64,000 bases of DNA, from the NCBI RefSeq assembly GCF_016907435.1, contig NZ_JAFBBZ010000001.1, positions 1,798,001 through 1,862,000 on the forward strand. Direction: 5' to 3'. Position 1 is the stretch's first letter, and each line of letters opens with the position of its first letter. Source of the DNA: Nocardioides salarius. GTDB lineage: Bacteria; Actinomycetota; Actinomycetes; Propionibacteriales; Nocardioidaceae. Below, in pieces: positions 43,785-51,887 of this stretch. The notes beneath the pieces are model-generated. The model made no database searches. It was not told where the DNA came from and saw only the letters and a list, made by a program, of their open reading frames with translations. The position numbers and the translations under genes were made by a program.

Positions 43785-45196
43785 GCGAGCGGCCCGACCT
43801 CGACGAGCGCGCCGGCCTCGACGACAAGTACGAGCAGATGCTGCACCTGGCCGACCTGTTCTCCCGCGCCGGCGGCGACCTGCGCTCCCGCTCCGGGCTG
43901 GGCCCCGAGGTGCTGGACGACCCCGACCTGGCCGACTCGGAGCCGCTCTCGCCGGCGACCTGGCGCGAGGCCGAGGACGAGGTCCGCGCCGCCACCACGG
44001 GCCGCGGCGGGCTGGTCGGCCGGTCGGTCGAGCTCGACGCCGACGCCCTCGTGGTGCGCGCCACCGTGCTGACCTACCGCTGGATCGACGACCTGGCGAG
44101 CGCCGCCTACGAGACGCTGGGCGCCATCGCCGGGCGGGCCATCGGCTACCTGGCGCCCGAGGTGGCGCTCGGCGGGTCGATCGTCTCGGCCGGCCTGATC
44201 GAGACCGACGCCGCCGACCGCGACGAGGTCGCGGGCTACCTGGGCGAGCTCGCCGGGATGCACCCCGCGCTGATGGACCACGTCAGCAGCGGTGGCGGCG
44301 GGCTGCTCGACTCGCTGCAGCTGCGCTCGCTCCTCTCGGTCAGCGCCCTCGCCCGCGACGACGCACCGCTGGCCGCTGCCGCCGGGCTGCGCGCGCTGGG
44401 CATCGAGGACCTCGGTCTCGACGTCGGGTCGGCGGCGCGCGACATCGCCGGCGGGCTCCTCGACGCCGACGCCGACGCAGACACCGACAACGACGCCGCG
44501 ACGGGCCGCAGCACCGACGACGGCGGGCCGGACGAGGCTGCCGGGGCTGCCGGGGCTGACGGGGCTGCCGGGGCGCCCCGGGGTCTCGAGGAGCTGCTGG
44601 TCAGGTTGGTCCACGCCCGCAGCAGCGTCGAGGTGCGCGCGGTCGGCGGCGGCCGCTTCGTCGCCTACCTGGCGGGCCCCGACGCCGGTCGACGCGGGCC
44701 GCTCCGGCTCGTCAGCGGCGACCGGGCGGCGTACGCCGACGTGGTGGTCGGCGCGCTCGAGCGGGCGGTGCGCGGGGTGCCCGACGCGCGGGTGATGCTG
44801 GTGGGCGGCGCGCACGGCGGCGCCACCGCGGCCGAGGTCGCCGCGGGCGTCGCGACCGGCGCGGTCCCGGCCTCGTTCAGCGTGGAGCAGGTGGTCACGG
44901 CGGGGGCGCCGGCCGCCCAGGTGCCGCGCATCCCGGCGCCGACGCGGGTGCTGAGCCTCGAGGACCGCTCCGACCCGGTGGCGCTGCTCGGCTCGCTGGT
45001 CAACGCCGGCGCCGAGAACCGGCTGACCGTCGTCTTCGACGCCCGGGTGACCTCCGGCGATCCCGACGCCGGGGCCGGGCACGGGCGGCGGGGCCAGGTC
45101 TACGTCGCCGGTGGGCGGGCAGCCGACCGGGCCCGCCACGCCCCGGTCGTGGCCGAGCTCGAGCGGCTGCGCGCCCTGGGCTACCTGGCGCGCTGA
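43781..45196 (+). CDS. Putative ESX-linked hydrolase-fold protein lacking its nucleophile (B2)
   Basis: This 471-aa paralog of B1 has an N-terminal helical region (~60-170, including TWREAEDEVRAATTGRGGLVGRSVELDADALVVRA), a disordered acidic/GA-rich insert (~225-270, with (GAA)-type repeats), and a C-terminal hydrolase-like domain. There the elbow reads VMLVGGAHGGATAA where B1 has VLLAGHSQGGLQAA, so Ser is replaced by Ala344. VTAGAP, LSLEDRSDPVALL and FDARV are kept. It is probably not a serine hydrolase; it may be a structural partner, decoy or immunity-like protein. Coupled to the EspG-like gene. The stop opens a 12-bp tandem repeat. Confidence 0.68.
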   Translation: MSERPDLDERAGLDDKYEQMLHLADLFSRAGGDLRSRSGLGPEVLDDPDLADSEPLSPATWREAEDEVRAATTGRGGLVGRSVELDADALVVRATVLTYRWIDDLASAAYETLGAIAGRAIGYLAPEVALGGSIVSAGLIETDAADRDEVAGYLGELAGMHPALMDHVSSGGGGLLDSLQLRSLLSVSALARDDAPLAAAAGLRALGIEDLGLDVGSAARDIAGGLLDADADADTDNDAATGRSTDDGGPDEAAGAAGADGAAGAPRGLEELLVRLVHARSSVEVRAVGGGRFVAYLAGPDAGRRGPLRLVSGDRAAYADVVVGALERAVRGVPDARVMLVGGAHGGATAAEVAAGVATGAVPASFSVEQVVTAGAPAAQVPRIPAPTRVLSLEDRSDPVALLGSLVNAGAENRLTVVFDARVTSGDPDAGAGHGRRGQVYVAGGRAADRARHAPVVAELERLRALGYLAR

Positions 45197-45227
45197 CGGG
45201 CGGGCTGACGGGCGGGCTGCCGGGCGG
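45192..45227 (+). repeat. 12-bp tandem repeat anchored on the B2 stop codon
   Basis: Three units GCTGACGGGCGG, GCTGACGGGCGG and GCTGCCGGGCGG follow each other. The TGA in the first is the stop codon of B2 (45194-45196). It fills the short gap before the convergent VWA gene. Confidence 0.8.
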
Positions 45228-45239
45228 ACCGGGTCCCGC

Positions 45240-46703
45240 TCAGAGCAGGTCGTGGACCAGCTCGGAGAGCTGGGTCAGGTTGCGGCACTCGACCATCGGC
45301 ACCACGTCGGCGTACCTGCTGGCGGCCGAGTCGCCGGTGTCCCAGTGCCGGCGGTGCTCGGGGTTGAGCCACCAGGCGTGCCGGCACTGCCCGGCGAGCT
45401 CGGCGAGGGTGGTCAGGGCCAGGTCGGAGTAGTTGGAGCGGGCGTCGCCCAGCACCAGCAGGGAGGTGCGCGGGCCGATCGCGTCGGCGTGCTGCTCGGC
45501 GAACTTCTCGATCGCACGGCCGTAGTTGGTGCGCCCCCACAGGGCCGCGTGCGAGGCGCTGGCCGCGAGGTCGGCCATCACGTCGACCACGTCGGCGCCC
45601 GGCTTGAAGTGGTGGGTCACCTCGTGCACGTGGTCGATGAAGGTGAAGGCGCGCACCTTGGTGAACTGCTCGCGCAGCGCGAAGACCAGCAGGAGGGTGA
45701 ACTGGGCGAAGTTCGCGACGCTGCCGGAGACGTCGCACAGCACCACCAGCTCGCTGCGGTGCGGGCGCTTGGGCTTGTGGTGGGTCGTCAGGGGCACGCC
45801 ACCGGTCGACACCGAGGCCCGCACCGTGCGCCGGAAGTCCAGCGGGCCGCGCCGCTGGGCGTGGTGCTCCTGGGTCAGCCGGGTCGCGAGCCGGCGCGCG
45901 AGCGGGTAGATCTCGCGGCGCATCTGCTCGAGGTCGGTGCGCCGCATCTGCAGGAAGTCGAGTCGGTCGATGGAGGGGCGCAGGGCGGTGCGGGCCACGT
46001 GCTCGGCGCCCTTCTCCTCCCCGATCCGGCGGCGGGCGTCGGCCTCGACCCGGCGGGTGAAGCCACCCACCCGCTGCGCCGCGGCACGGCGGGCCTCCTC
46101 GTCGCCGCGGCCCTCGGCGAGCAGCCCCTGGACCAGCCGGTCGACGATCTCGCCGGGCGCGACGCGCTGCAGCGCCGTGTAGGCCGACCAGGACGACAGG
46201 CCCGGCCCGCGCCCGGGCATGGCACCGAAGCGGCCCACGGCCTCGGCGGCGAGCCGGGCCAGCTGCTGCTCGTCCCCCGCGGTCATCGCGGCCTCGAGCC
46301 GCTCGCGGAAGTCGCGCAGCGCCTCGGCGTTGTCGCGCGCCCCCGGCACGTCGCCGTCCTGCGGGCCACCGGCCGCGGCGTCGGCGTCGCCGCCCTCGCT
46401 GTCCTCCGGGCCCGCTTCGTCGGCGCCGAGCCGGTCGGCGCCGTTGCCGACCAGCGGCGGGAAGTAGAGGTCGAAGAGCGCGTCGAAGGTCGGCCGCTGG
46501 GCGTGCCGCTTGACCACCGCGGCGGCGTACCCCTCGCGCACCACGGCGCGGTCGTCCCACGGCAGCGCCGTCAGCACCGCGACGGCGTCGAGGTCCTCGG
46601 CCAGCGAGACGGGCAGGCCGGCCGCGCGCAGCGCCTCGAGGAAGGCGATGTGGCGGTCGAGCAGGCCGGACCTGGCCTCGTCCGGCGGGTCGGGGGTGGG
46701 CAT
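45240..46703 (-). CDS. VWA domain-containing CoxE-like protein
   Basis: This 487-aa protein ends in a von Willebrand A domain with the MIDAS motif DVSGS (VVLCDVSGSVANFAQFTLLLVFAL) and a C-terminal LGDARSNYSDLAL. The N-terminal ~250 residues are helical and charged, with an acidic Asp/Glu-rich stretch. CoxE-like VWA proteins work with MoxR AAA+ ATPases as metal-insertion or chaperone pairs. The MoxR gene is 4 bp upstream in the same direction. The client protein is unknown; nothing near is an obvious metalloenzyme except the gamma-CA-like protein. Confidence 0.88.
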   Translation of the reverse strand: MPTPDPPDEARSGLLDRHIAFLEALRAAGLPVSLAEDLDAVAVLTALPWDDRAVVREGYAAAVVKRHAQRPTFDALFDLYFPPLVGNGADRLGADEAGPEDSEGGDADAAAGGPQDGDVPGARDNAEALRDFRERLEAAMTAGDEQQLARLAAEAVGRFGAMPGRGPGLSSWSAYTALQRVAPGEIVDRLVQGLLAEGRGDEEARRAAAQRVGGFTRRVEADARRRIGEEKGAEHVARTALRPSIDRLDFLQMRRTDLEQMRREIYPLARRLATRLTQEHHAQRRGPLDFRRTVRASVSTGGVPLTTHHKPKRPHRSELVVLCDVSGSVANFAQFTLLLVFALREQFTKVRAFTFIDHVHEVTHHFKPGADVVDVMADLAASASHAALWGRTNYGRAIEKFAEQHADAIGPRTSLLVLGDARSNYSDLALTTLAELAGQCRHAWWLNPEHRRHWDTGDSAASRYADVVPMVECRNLTQLSELVHDLL

Positions 46704-46707
46704 CGGC

Positions 46708-47583
46708 TCAGCGCCCGGCGCGGTCGAGGCGCAGCTCCTTGACCGCGCGCTCCTGGTCGGAGACGTGCTTGAGCACCACGCCCAGGGTGGCGTTGACCGC
46801 GTCGTCGTCGAGGTCGCTGATCTCGAGGGCGATCAGGGTGCGTGCCCAGTCGACGGACTCCGCGATCGAGGGCGCCTTCTTGAGCTCCAGCTCGCGCAGC
46901 CGGGCCACCATCGCCACCAGCTGGGTGGCCACGGCCTCCTCCAGGCCAGGCACCTGGGAGACGACGATCTCGCGCTCGCGCTCGGCGTCGGGGTACTCCA
47001 GGTGCAGGTAGAGGCAGCGCCGCTTGACCGCCTCGGAGAGCTCGCGGGTCGCGTTGGAGGTCAGCACCACGAAGGGGCGGCGCACCGCGGTGACGGTGCC
47101 CATCTCGGGGATGGTGACCTGGAAGTCGGAGAGCACCTCGAGCAGGAGGCCCTCGACCTCGACGTCGGTCTTGTCGACCTCGTCGATGAGCAGCACCGTG
47201 GGCTCCTCGCGGCGGATCGCGGTCAGCAGCGGGCGGGTCAGCAGGAACTCGTCGGTGAAGATGTCGTCGTGGGTCTCGTCCCACGTGGCGTCGCTGCCCT
47301 GGCTGGCCTGGATGCGCAGCAGCTGCTTCTTGTAGTTCCACTCGTAGAGCGCGCGCGCCTCGTCGAGCCCCTCGTAGCACTGCAGCCGCACCAGGTCGGC
47401 GCCCGTCGCCCGGGCCACCGCCTTGGCCAGCTCGGTCTTGCCGACCCCGGCCGGGCCCTCGATCAGCAACGGCTTCTCCAGGGCGCCGGCGAGGTACGTC
47501 GTCGTCGCGGTGGCCGCGTCGGTGAGGTAGCCGGTGGCGCCCAGGCGGTCGGCGGCGTCGGACGGCGAGCTGAACCAGGTCAT
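46708..47583 (-). CDS. MoxR family AAA+ ATPase
   Basis: This 291-aa protein has Walker A GPAGVGKT (43-50), Walker B VLLIDEVDK, a sensor 1 asparagine (VVLTSNATRELSEAVKRRCLYLHLEYP, with the arginine finger region) and a C-terminal lid. It is typical of the MoxR/CoxD group that remodel proteins with a VWA partner, here the next gene. The start ATG 47583 leaves only 36 bp to the divergent small-protein gene. Confidence 0.92.
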   Translation of the reverse strand: MTWFSSPSDAADRLGATGYLTDAATATTTYLAGALEKPLLIEGPAGVGKTELAKAVARATGADLVRLQCYEGLDEARALYEWNYKKQLLRIQASQGSDATWDETHDDIFTDEFLLTRPLLTAIRREEPTVLLIDEVDKTDVEVEGLLLEVLSDFQVTIPEMGTVTAVRRPFVVLTSNATRELSEAVKRRCLYLHLEYPDAEREREIVVSQVPGLEEAVATQLVAMVARLRELELKKAPSIAESVDWARTLIALEISDLDDDAVNATLGVVLKHVSDQERAVKELRLDRAGR

Positions 47584-47619
47584 GGGCCCATCCTGTCCCA
47601 CCCCCGGACCAGACCGGCC

Positions 47620-48057
47620 GTGACCCGGCTCACCAGGACTCGTTGGACCGGTGTGCCCGCCTCCCGCACCGGCCTCGCCCGCACCGGCCCGGCCCCCACC
47701 GGTCTCGCCGCCCCCACCGCGCCGCGCGGGGTGCTGCGTGGGCTGCGGGCCCTGCGGATGGGCGCCCTGGCGGCGGTGCTGAGCGTCGCGGTCGCGGCGC
47801 ACGTGCGCGCCGAGACCGCTCCGCCCCCGGTGCCCAGCGAGATCGGCGCCGCCCAGCTGGAGCGGCTGATGAGCGACCACCGCTGCAGCCCCAGGGGGTT
47901 CGCCGACGGCTCGCTGCCGGCCGCGGCGCTGCTGCGCACCGAGCGCGGGCAGCTGCGCGTGGTGGGGTTCGCGCGCGGTTGGCAGGCCCACGAGGGGATG
48001 CTCCCCGGCACCCTGGTCGCGGTCTGCCTGGGCACCCGGGCCGTCGAGCGGTCCTGA
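47620..48057 (+). CDS. Small membrane-anchored protein, paralog of the next gene
   Basis: The protein is up to 145 aa. The start is uncertain: GTG 47620, GTG 47653, GTG 47731 and ATG 47758 are all in frame. A hydrophobic segment (LAAVLSVAVAAHVRA) precedes an extracytoplasmic part: RLMSDHRCSPRGFADGSLPAAALLRTERGQLRVVGFARGWQAHEGMLPGTLVAVCLG. The last part aligns closely with the protein at 48098-48460 (CSTRGLDDGVVPGSAVLRSPEGALRMVTFERGWAAYDGSRPGTLVAVCAA). Two conserved cysteines may form a disulfide. Family and function unknown to me. Confidence 0.6.
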   Translation: MTRLTRTRWTGVPASRTGLARTGPAPTGLAAPTAPRGVLRGLRALRMGALAAVLSVAVAAHVRAETAPPPVPSEIGAAQLERLMSDHRCSPRGFADGSLPAAALLRTERGQLRVVGFARGWQAHEGMLPGTLVAVCLGTRAVERS

Positions 48058-48084
48058 GCCCGGCGACGCCCACCACCGTGCTCG

Positions 48085-48090
48085 TAAAGT
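48085..48090 (+). promoter_or_regulatory. -10 box of a leaderless promoter
   Basis: TAAAGT ends 7 bp before ATG 48098. The gene thus has its own promoter despite lying 40 bp after its paralog. Confidence 0.5.
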
Positions 48091-48097
48091 GAAGACG

Positions 48098-48460
48098 ATG
48101 AGTGCACCGAGGTCCCCCGGCCCCGTCGCCCCCGCCCCGCTCGCGGGCGGGCGACGCCTGCTGGGGGTCGTGAAGCTCGGGGTCGTGGTGGCGATCATCG
48201 CCGTCGTCACCGGCACGATCGTCAGCGGCACGACGCCGTCGCGCGCCCCCGTCGACCCGCGCAGCGACCGTCTCACAAGTCTCATGGCGGCCTACGACTG
48301 CTCCACCAGGGGTCTCGACGACGGCGTGGTGCCGGGCTCGGCCGTGCTGCGCTCCCCCGAGGGCGCCCTGCGGATGGTCACCTTCGAGCGCGGCTGGGCG
48401 GCGTACGACGGCAGCCGGCCGGGCACGCTGGTCGCCGTCTGCGCCGCGCCCCTGCCCTGA
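48098..48460 (+). CDS. Small membrane-anchored protein, paralog of the previous gene
   Basis: This 120-aa protein has one hydrophobic segment (VVKLGVVVAIIAVVTGTIVSG, ~25-45) and then an extracytoplasmic region with two cysteines, YDCSTRGLDDGVVPGSAVLRSPEGALRMVTFERGWAAYDGSRPGTLVAVCAA. It is a tandem paralog of the protein ending at 48057; the shared region covers ~60 residues. ATG 48098 is preceded by a -10 box, with GTG 48089 as an alternative. No family recognised. Confidence 0.65.
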   Translation: MSAPRSPGPVAPAPLAGGRRLLGVVKLGVVVAIIAVVTGTIVSGTTPSRAPVDPRSDRLTSLMAAYDCSTRGLDDGVVPGSAVLRSPEGALRMVTFERGWAAYDGSRPGTLVAVCAAPLP

Positions 48461-48487
48461 CGCGAGACCGCGGCCGGGTGCGCCCGG

Positions 48488-49030
48488 CTAGGCCGTCTCG
48501 ACCCGCTTCGCGCTGGTCGCGTGGTGCTTGGCCAGCTGCTGGTAGCCGGCGGCGTTGTGCTCGACCCACTGCTGGGAGCTGGTGCCCTCGATCGGCTTGA
48601 CCACCTTGCACGGCACGCCCGCGGCCACGACGCCCGCGGGGATCCGGGTGCCGGGGGTCACCACCGACCCGGCGGCCACGAGCGTGCCGCCGCCGATGTG
48701 CGCCCCGTCGAGCAGCGTCGAGCCGTTGCCGACCAGCGCCTGCTCGCCGACCTCGGCGCAGTGCACGACGCAGCCGTGCCCGATCGTGGCGTTCGGGCCG
48801 ATCGACAGGTGCTCCCCGGGGGCGGCGTGCAGCACCGAGTTGTCCTGCACGTTGGTGCCCTCGCGCACCACGATCGAGCAGACGTCGGCGCGCACCACGA
48901 CGCCGTACCAGATGCTGGCGTCCTTCTCGACGACCACGTCGCCGATCAGGGTCGCGGTGGGGGCCACCCAGGCCTCGGGGTGCACGGAGGGACGCTTGCC
49001 GTCGAGCTCGAAGAGGTTCACGGGGCACAT
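48488..49030 (-). CDS. Gamma-carbonic-anhydrase-like hexapeptide-repeat protein
   Basis: This 180-aa left-handed beta-helix protein has hexapeptide repeats (VAPTATLIGDVVVEKDASIWYGVVVRAD, HLSIGPNATIGHGCVVHCAEVGEQALVGNGSTLLDG) with the histidines of the YrdA/CaiE-type metal site (SVLHAA, GHGCVVH) and a C-terminal helix. The family is trimeric with Zn or other divalent metal. Many members are not proven carbonic anhydrases. It lies between two groups of genes with no evident link. ATG or near start at 49030. Confidence 0.88.
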   Translation of the reverse strand: MCPVNLFELDGKRPSVHPEAWVAPTATLIGDVVVEKDASIWYGVVVRADVCSIVVREGTNVQDNSVLHAAPGEHLSIGPNATIGHGCVVHCAEVGEQALVGNGSTLLDGAHIGGGTLVAAGSVVTPGTRIPAGVVAAGVPCKVVKPIEGTSSQQWVEHNAAGYQQLAKHHATSAKRVETA

Positions 49031-49049
49031 CCTGCCTGCCCCCCACAGC

Positions 49050-50033
49050 TCAACCGGCGAGGTTGTCCAGCACGTTCGCCAGCCACGTCAGCTGCACGGC
49101 CTCGTGGTGGAACTGACCGCCCTCGTGGTCGTTGTAGGGGTAGACCTCGATGGAGGCGGGGCCTCCGTAGGCGTTGTGGGCTGCGAAGACGGTGGACGGG
49201 GGGCAGACGTTGTCCATGAGGGCCACCGAGAACAACGCCGGTGCCGTCGCCCACGGCACCAGCACCGTCGTGTCCACGTAGGCCAGGGTGGCCAGGGCGC
49301 GCCCCACCTTGGTGCGGTGCGATGCCAGGAAGGCGGCCACCTCCAGGTAGGGGCCGGCACTGGCCATGGCCATGCCACGCGGGACGTCGCCCAGGAACGG
49401 CACGTCGCTCATCACCGCCGCCAGGTCGGCGCGCAGACCGGCGACGGCCAGGGCGATGCCCCCGCCTTGGCTGACGCCGGTGACGCAGATCCGCGACGCG
49501 TCCGCTCCCGGCAGAATCGTGGCGACGTCGACCGCGAGCACCGCGTCCGTGAGCAGTCGGCGGAAGTAGTAGTCCTGCGGGTCGTCCAGACCTCGCGTCA
49601 TGAACCCACCCAGGTAGGAGGGGCCGTGCCCGTGCGGATCGGCGGTGTCACCCACGGCCCCGCCGCCGGCCCCCTGGCCCCGGCTGTCCACGTCGAGCAC
49701 GGCGTAGCCGGCCAACGGCCAGTGGCCCACCTGGTGGGGAAGACCCCGTCCACCCGTGTAGCCCTGGTACCGCACGATGACCGGGAGGTCATCGCTGCGG
49801 CCGGCGGGGCGGCGGTACCAGGCCTTGACTGGATCTCCCCCGAATCCGGAGAAGGTCACGTCGTAGACGTCGACCAGCTCCAGCGGGGTGGAGATCCGTT
49901 CGACCTTCGGCATCCACATGCAGGACCGGGCGGTGCTGATCGTGCTGTCCCAGAACCAGCGCAGGTCGCCTGGCGCCTCGACACCGGAGCGGTAGCGCTC
50001 GAGCTCGGGCAGGGGGAGGTCGTACTGCGGCAT
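49050..50033 (-). CDS. Acetyl-xylan esterase family (AXE1/CE7) enzyme
   Basis: This 327-aa carbohydrate esterase family 7 protein has RGQGAG..., the catalytic triad S188 (GVSQGGG), D274 (ALMDNVCPPST) and H303 (YNDHEGG), and no signal peptide. CE7 enzymes remove acetyl groups from xylo-oligosaccharides, other acetylated sugars and cephalosporin C inside the cell. It is the last gene of a minus-strand run with two permeases and a binding protein, which suggests that acetylated oligosaccharides are imported and then deacetylated. Start ATG 50033. Confidence 0.92.
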   Translation of the reverse strand: MPQYDLPLPELERYRSGVEAPGDLRWFWDSTISTARSCMWMPKVERISTPLELVDVYDVTFSGFGGDPVKAWYRRPAGRSDDLPVIVRYQGYTGGRGLPHQVGHWPLAGYAVLDVDSRGQGAGGGAVGDTADPHGHGPSYLGGFMTRGLDDPQDYYFRRLLTDAVLAVDVATILPGADASRICVTGVSQGGGIALAVAGLRADLAAVMSDVPFLGDVPRGMAMASAGPYLEVAAFLASHRTKVGRALATLAYVDTTVLVPWATAPALFSVALMDNVCPPSTVFAAHNAYGGPASIEVYPYNDHEGGQFHHEAVQLTWLANVLDNLAG

Positions 50034-50094
50034 CGTGTGCGCTTTCTGTTCTGGTCCGGTTGACGGGGAGAGCACTGCTGTCGGGCTGTGCGCC

Positions 50095-50919
50095 TCAGCC
50101 CTTGACGGCACCCTGGAGGAGTGCCTTGGAGAACTGGCGTTGGAAGAGGACGAAGACGACGATCGTGGGCGCCATGATGAGCAGCGCGCCGGCGGAGAGC
50201 AGCACGATGTCGGTCCCGTAGCGGCCCTGGAAGGCACCCAGCGCCCCGGCCATCGTGCGCTTGGTGGGGTCGTCGACCAGGACGATGGCCAGGATGAACT
50301 GGTTCCAGGTCCAGAGGAAGAGCAGGATGGCCAGCGACGACAGGGCCGGCATCGCGAGCGGCAGGTGGATGCGTCGGAAGGTCGCCCAGGTCCCCGCACC
50401 GTCCACGTACGCCGCCTCGGAGAGCTCGGCGGGCATGGTCAGGAAGTGCGCACGCATCCAGAAGACCCCGAAGGGAAGGTAGAGCGCGATGAGCGGCAGG
50501 ACCAGCGCCAGGCGGGTGTTCAGCAGCCCGAGCGCCTGCACCTGGTAGTACAACGGGGTGATCAGCGACTCGAACGGGATGGTCAGCCCCAGCACGAACA
50601 GCAGGAAGAGTGCGTTGGCGCCGGGCACGCGCAGGCTCGCGAGCGCATAACCGGCGAGGCTGGACAGCAACAGCGATGCCGGCACCACGCCCAGGACGAT
50701 GAGCAGGCTCGAGGTGAGCAGCGGCGTCAGGTTCGCGACCCGGTAGGCGTCGACGAAGTTGCCCCACTGGGGGTCCTCGGGCCACCCCAGACCCGTCGGG
50801 ATGCTCCCCTGCGGTGCGAGAGCGGTCGTGAACAGGGTCGCGAAGGGCACGAGGGTCAGGACCATGAAGAGGACCAGCATGCCCCGGCCGGCGAGGAGGC
50901 TGCGCGAGCGTGGACTCAT
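50095..50919 (-). CDS. Carbohydrate ABC transporter permease (MalG type)
   Basis: This 274-aa permease has six membrane segments. The EAA loop is EAAYVDGAGTWATFRRIHLPLAMPAL near residue 190, the coupling helix for an ATPase not encoded nearby. ATG 50919 overlaps the end of the partner permease gene (ATGA). The upstream extension of the frame is a shadow inside that gene. It works with the 50916-51887 permease and the 51884-53236 binding protein. Confidence 0.94.
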   Translation of the reverse strand: MSPRSRSLLAGRGMLVLFMVLTLVPFATLFTTALAPQGSIPTGLGWPEDPQWGNFVDAYRVANLTPLLTSSLLIVLGVVPASLLLSSLAGYALASLRVPGANALFLLFVLGLTIPFESLITPLYYQVQALGLLNTRLALVLPLIALYLPFGVFWMRAHFLTMPAELSEAAYVDGAGTWATFRRIHLPLAMPALSSLAILLFLWTWNQFILAIVLVDDPTKRTMAGALGAFQGRYGTDIVLLSAGALLIMAPTIVVFVLFQRQFSKALLQGAVKG

Positions 50920-51887
50920 GTGTCCTCCCGCTGCGTGAGTCGCTGCACGGGCACGATCATCACCAGCACGAGTGCCATCAAGATGACTGCCATGGCCGAG
51001 GCCTGGCCGATCTCCCTCTCGGTGAAGGCGAGCCGGTAGATCTCGACACCGGGGACCATGGTCGTGCGACCCGGCCCGCCCTGGGTGGAGACGTAGATGA
51101 TGTCGAAGCTCGCCAGGGCGGCGATCATCGTGACCGTCACGCACACCCCGATCTCGCGACGCAGGCCAGGCAGCGTGACGTGGACGAACTCACGCCACCG
51201 GTTGGCCCCGTCGATGCGGGCGGCCTCGTACAGGGAGGGGTCGATCTTGCTGATGCCGGTGAGCAGCAGCAGGGTGCACAGACCGAGCATCACCCACGAT
51301 CCGATGAGGCCGACGGCGGGCAGCGCCGTGGTGAAGTCAGCCAGCCACGGCCGGGCGAGGTCGCCGAGCCCGACCAACTCCAGCAGGCGGTTGGCGATCC
51401 CGTCGCTCGAGTAGACCCAGTCCCACATGATGCCGGCCGCGACCAGGGGGATGACCTGGGGGACGAAGAGGACGGTGCGGGACAGGGTCACGAAGGGCCC
51501 GCTCGGCAGGCCGTGCATCAGCGACGCCGCGAGCAGGCCCAGCGCGACCGGCACCAGGGTGAAGAAGATGATCAGCTCGAGGGCGTGCAGGATCGTCTCG
51601 AGCTGGTCGGGGTCGGTCAGGACCCGCTGGTAGTTCTCGAGGCCCACCCAGGTGGCCGGGCCGATCCCGTTCCAGTCATAGAGCGAGTACTGCACCGAGG
51701 TCAGCAGCGGGTAGAGGACGAACCAGCCGTAGACGCAGAGGGCGGGCAGCACGTACAGCAGGTGGCCCCAGCTGCGCCGGGCGCGACGCCGGCGCCCGAC
51801 CCTGGACGCGCCGGGCAGACCCGCGGCGGCAGGGCCGCGCGCGGTGGCGCGAGCTCCTGCCGTCGCGGTCGAGGACCCGAGACTCAC
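50916..51887 (-). CDS. Carbohydrate ABC transporter permease (MalF type)
   Basis: This 323-aa permease has an N-terminal basic Ala/Arg-rich cytoplasmic stretch, six membrane segments (from residue ~42) and the EAA loop EAARIDGANRWREFVHVTLPGLRREI. GTG start overlaps the binding-protein stop (GTGA), so the SBP-permease pair is translationally coupled without a spacer, unlike the second importer. It is the cytoplasmic-membrane partner of the MalG-type permease. Confidence 0.94.
   Translation of the reverse strand: MSLGSSTATAGARATARGPAAAGLPGASRVGRRRRARRSWGHLLYVLPALCVYGWFVLYPLLTSVQYSLYDWNGIGPATWVGLENYQRVLTDPDQLETILHALELIIFFTLVPVALGLLAASLMHGLPSGPFVTLSRTVLFVPQVIPLVAAGIMWDWVYSSDGIANRLLELVGLGDLARPWLADFTTALPAVGLIGSWVMLGLCTLLLLTGISKIDPSLYEAARIDGANRWREFVHVTLPGLRREIGVCVTVTMIAALASFDIIYVSTQGGPGRTTMVPGVEIYRLAFTEREIGQASAMAVILMALVLVMIVPVQRLTQREDT

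Noticed and set aside
38728..45196. Polymorphic toxin-immunity or toxin-antitoxin system
   Set aside because: No nuclease, ADP-ribosyl or pore-forming toxin domain and no immunity-sized neighbour are seen. The hydrolase fold plus EspG-like gene fits a secretion-substrate reading better, so I kept that as a hypothesis.
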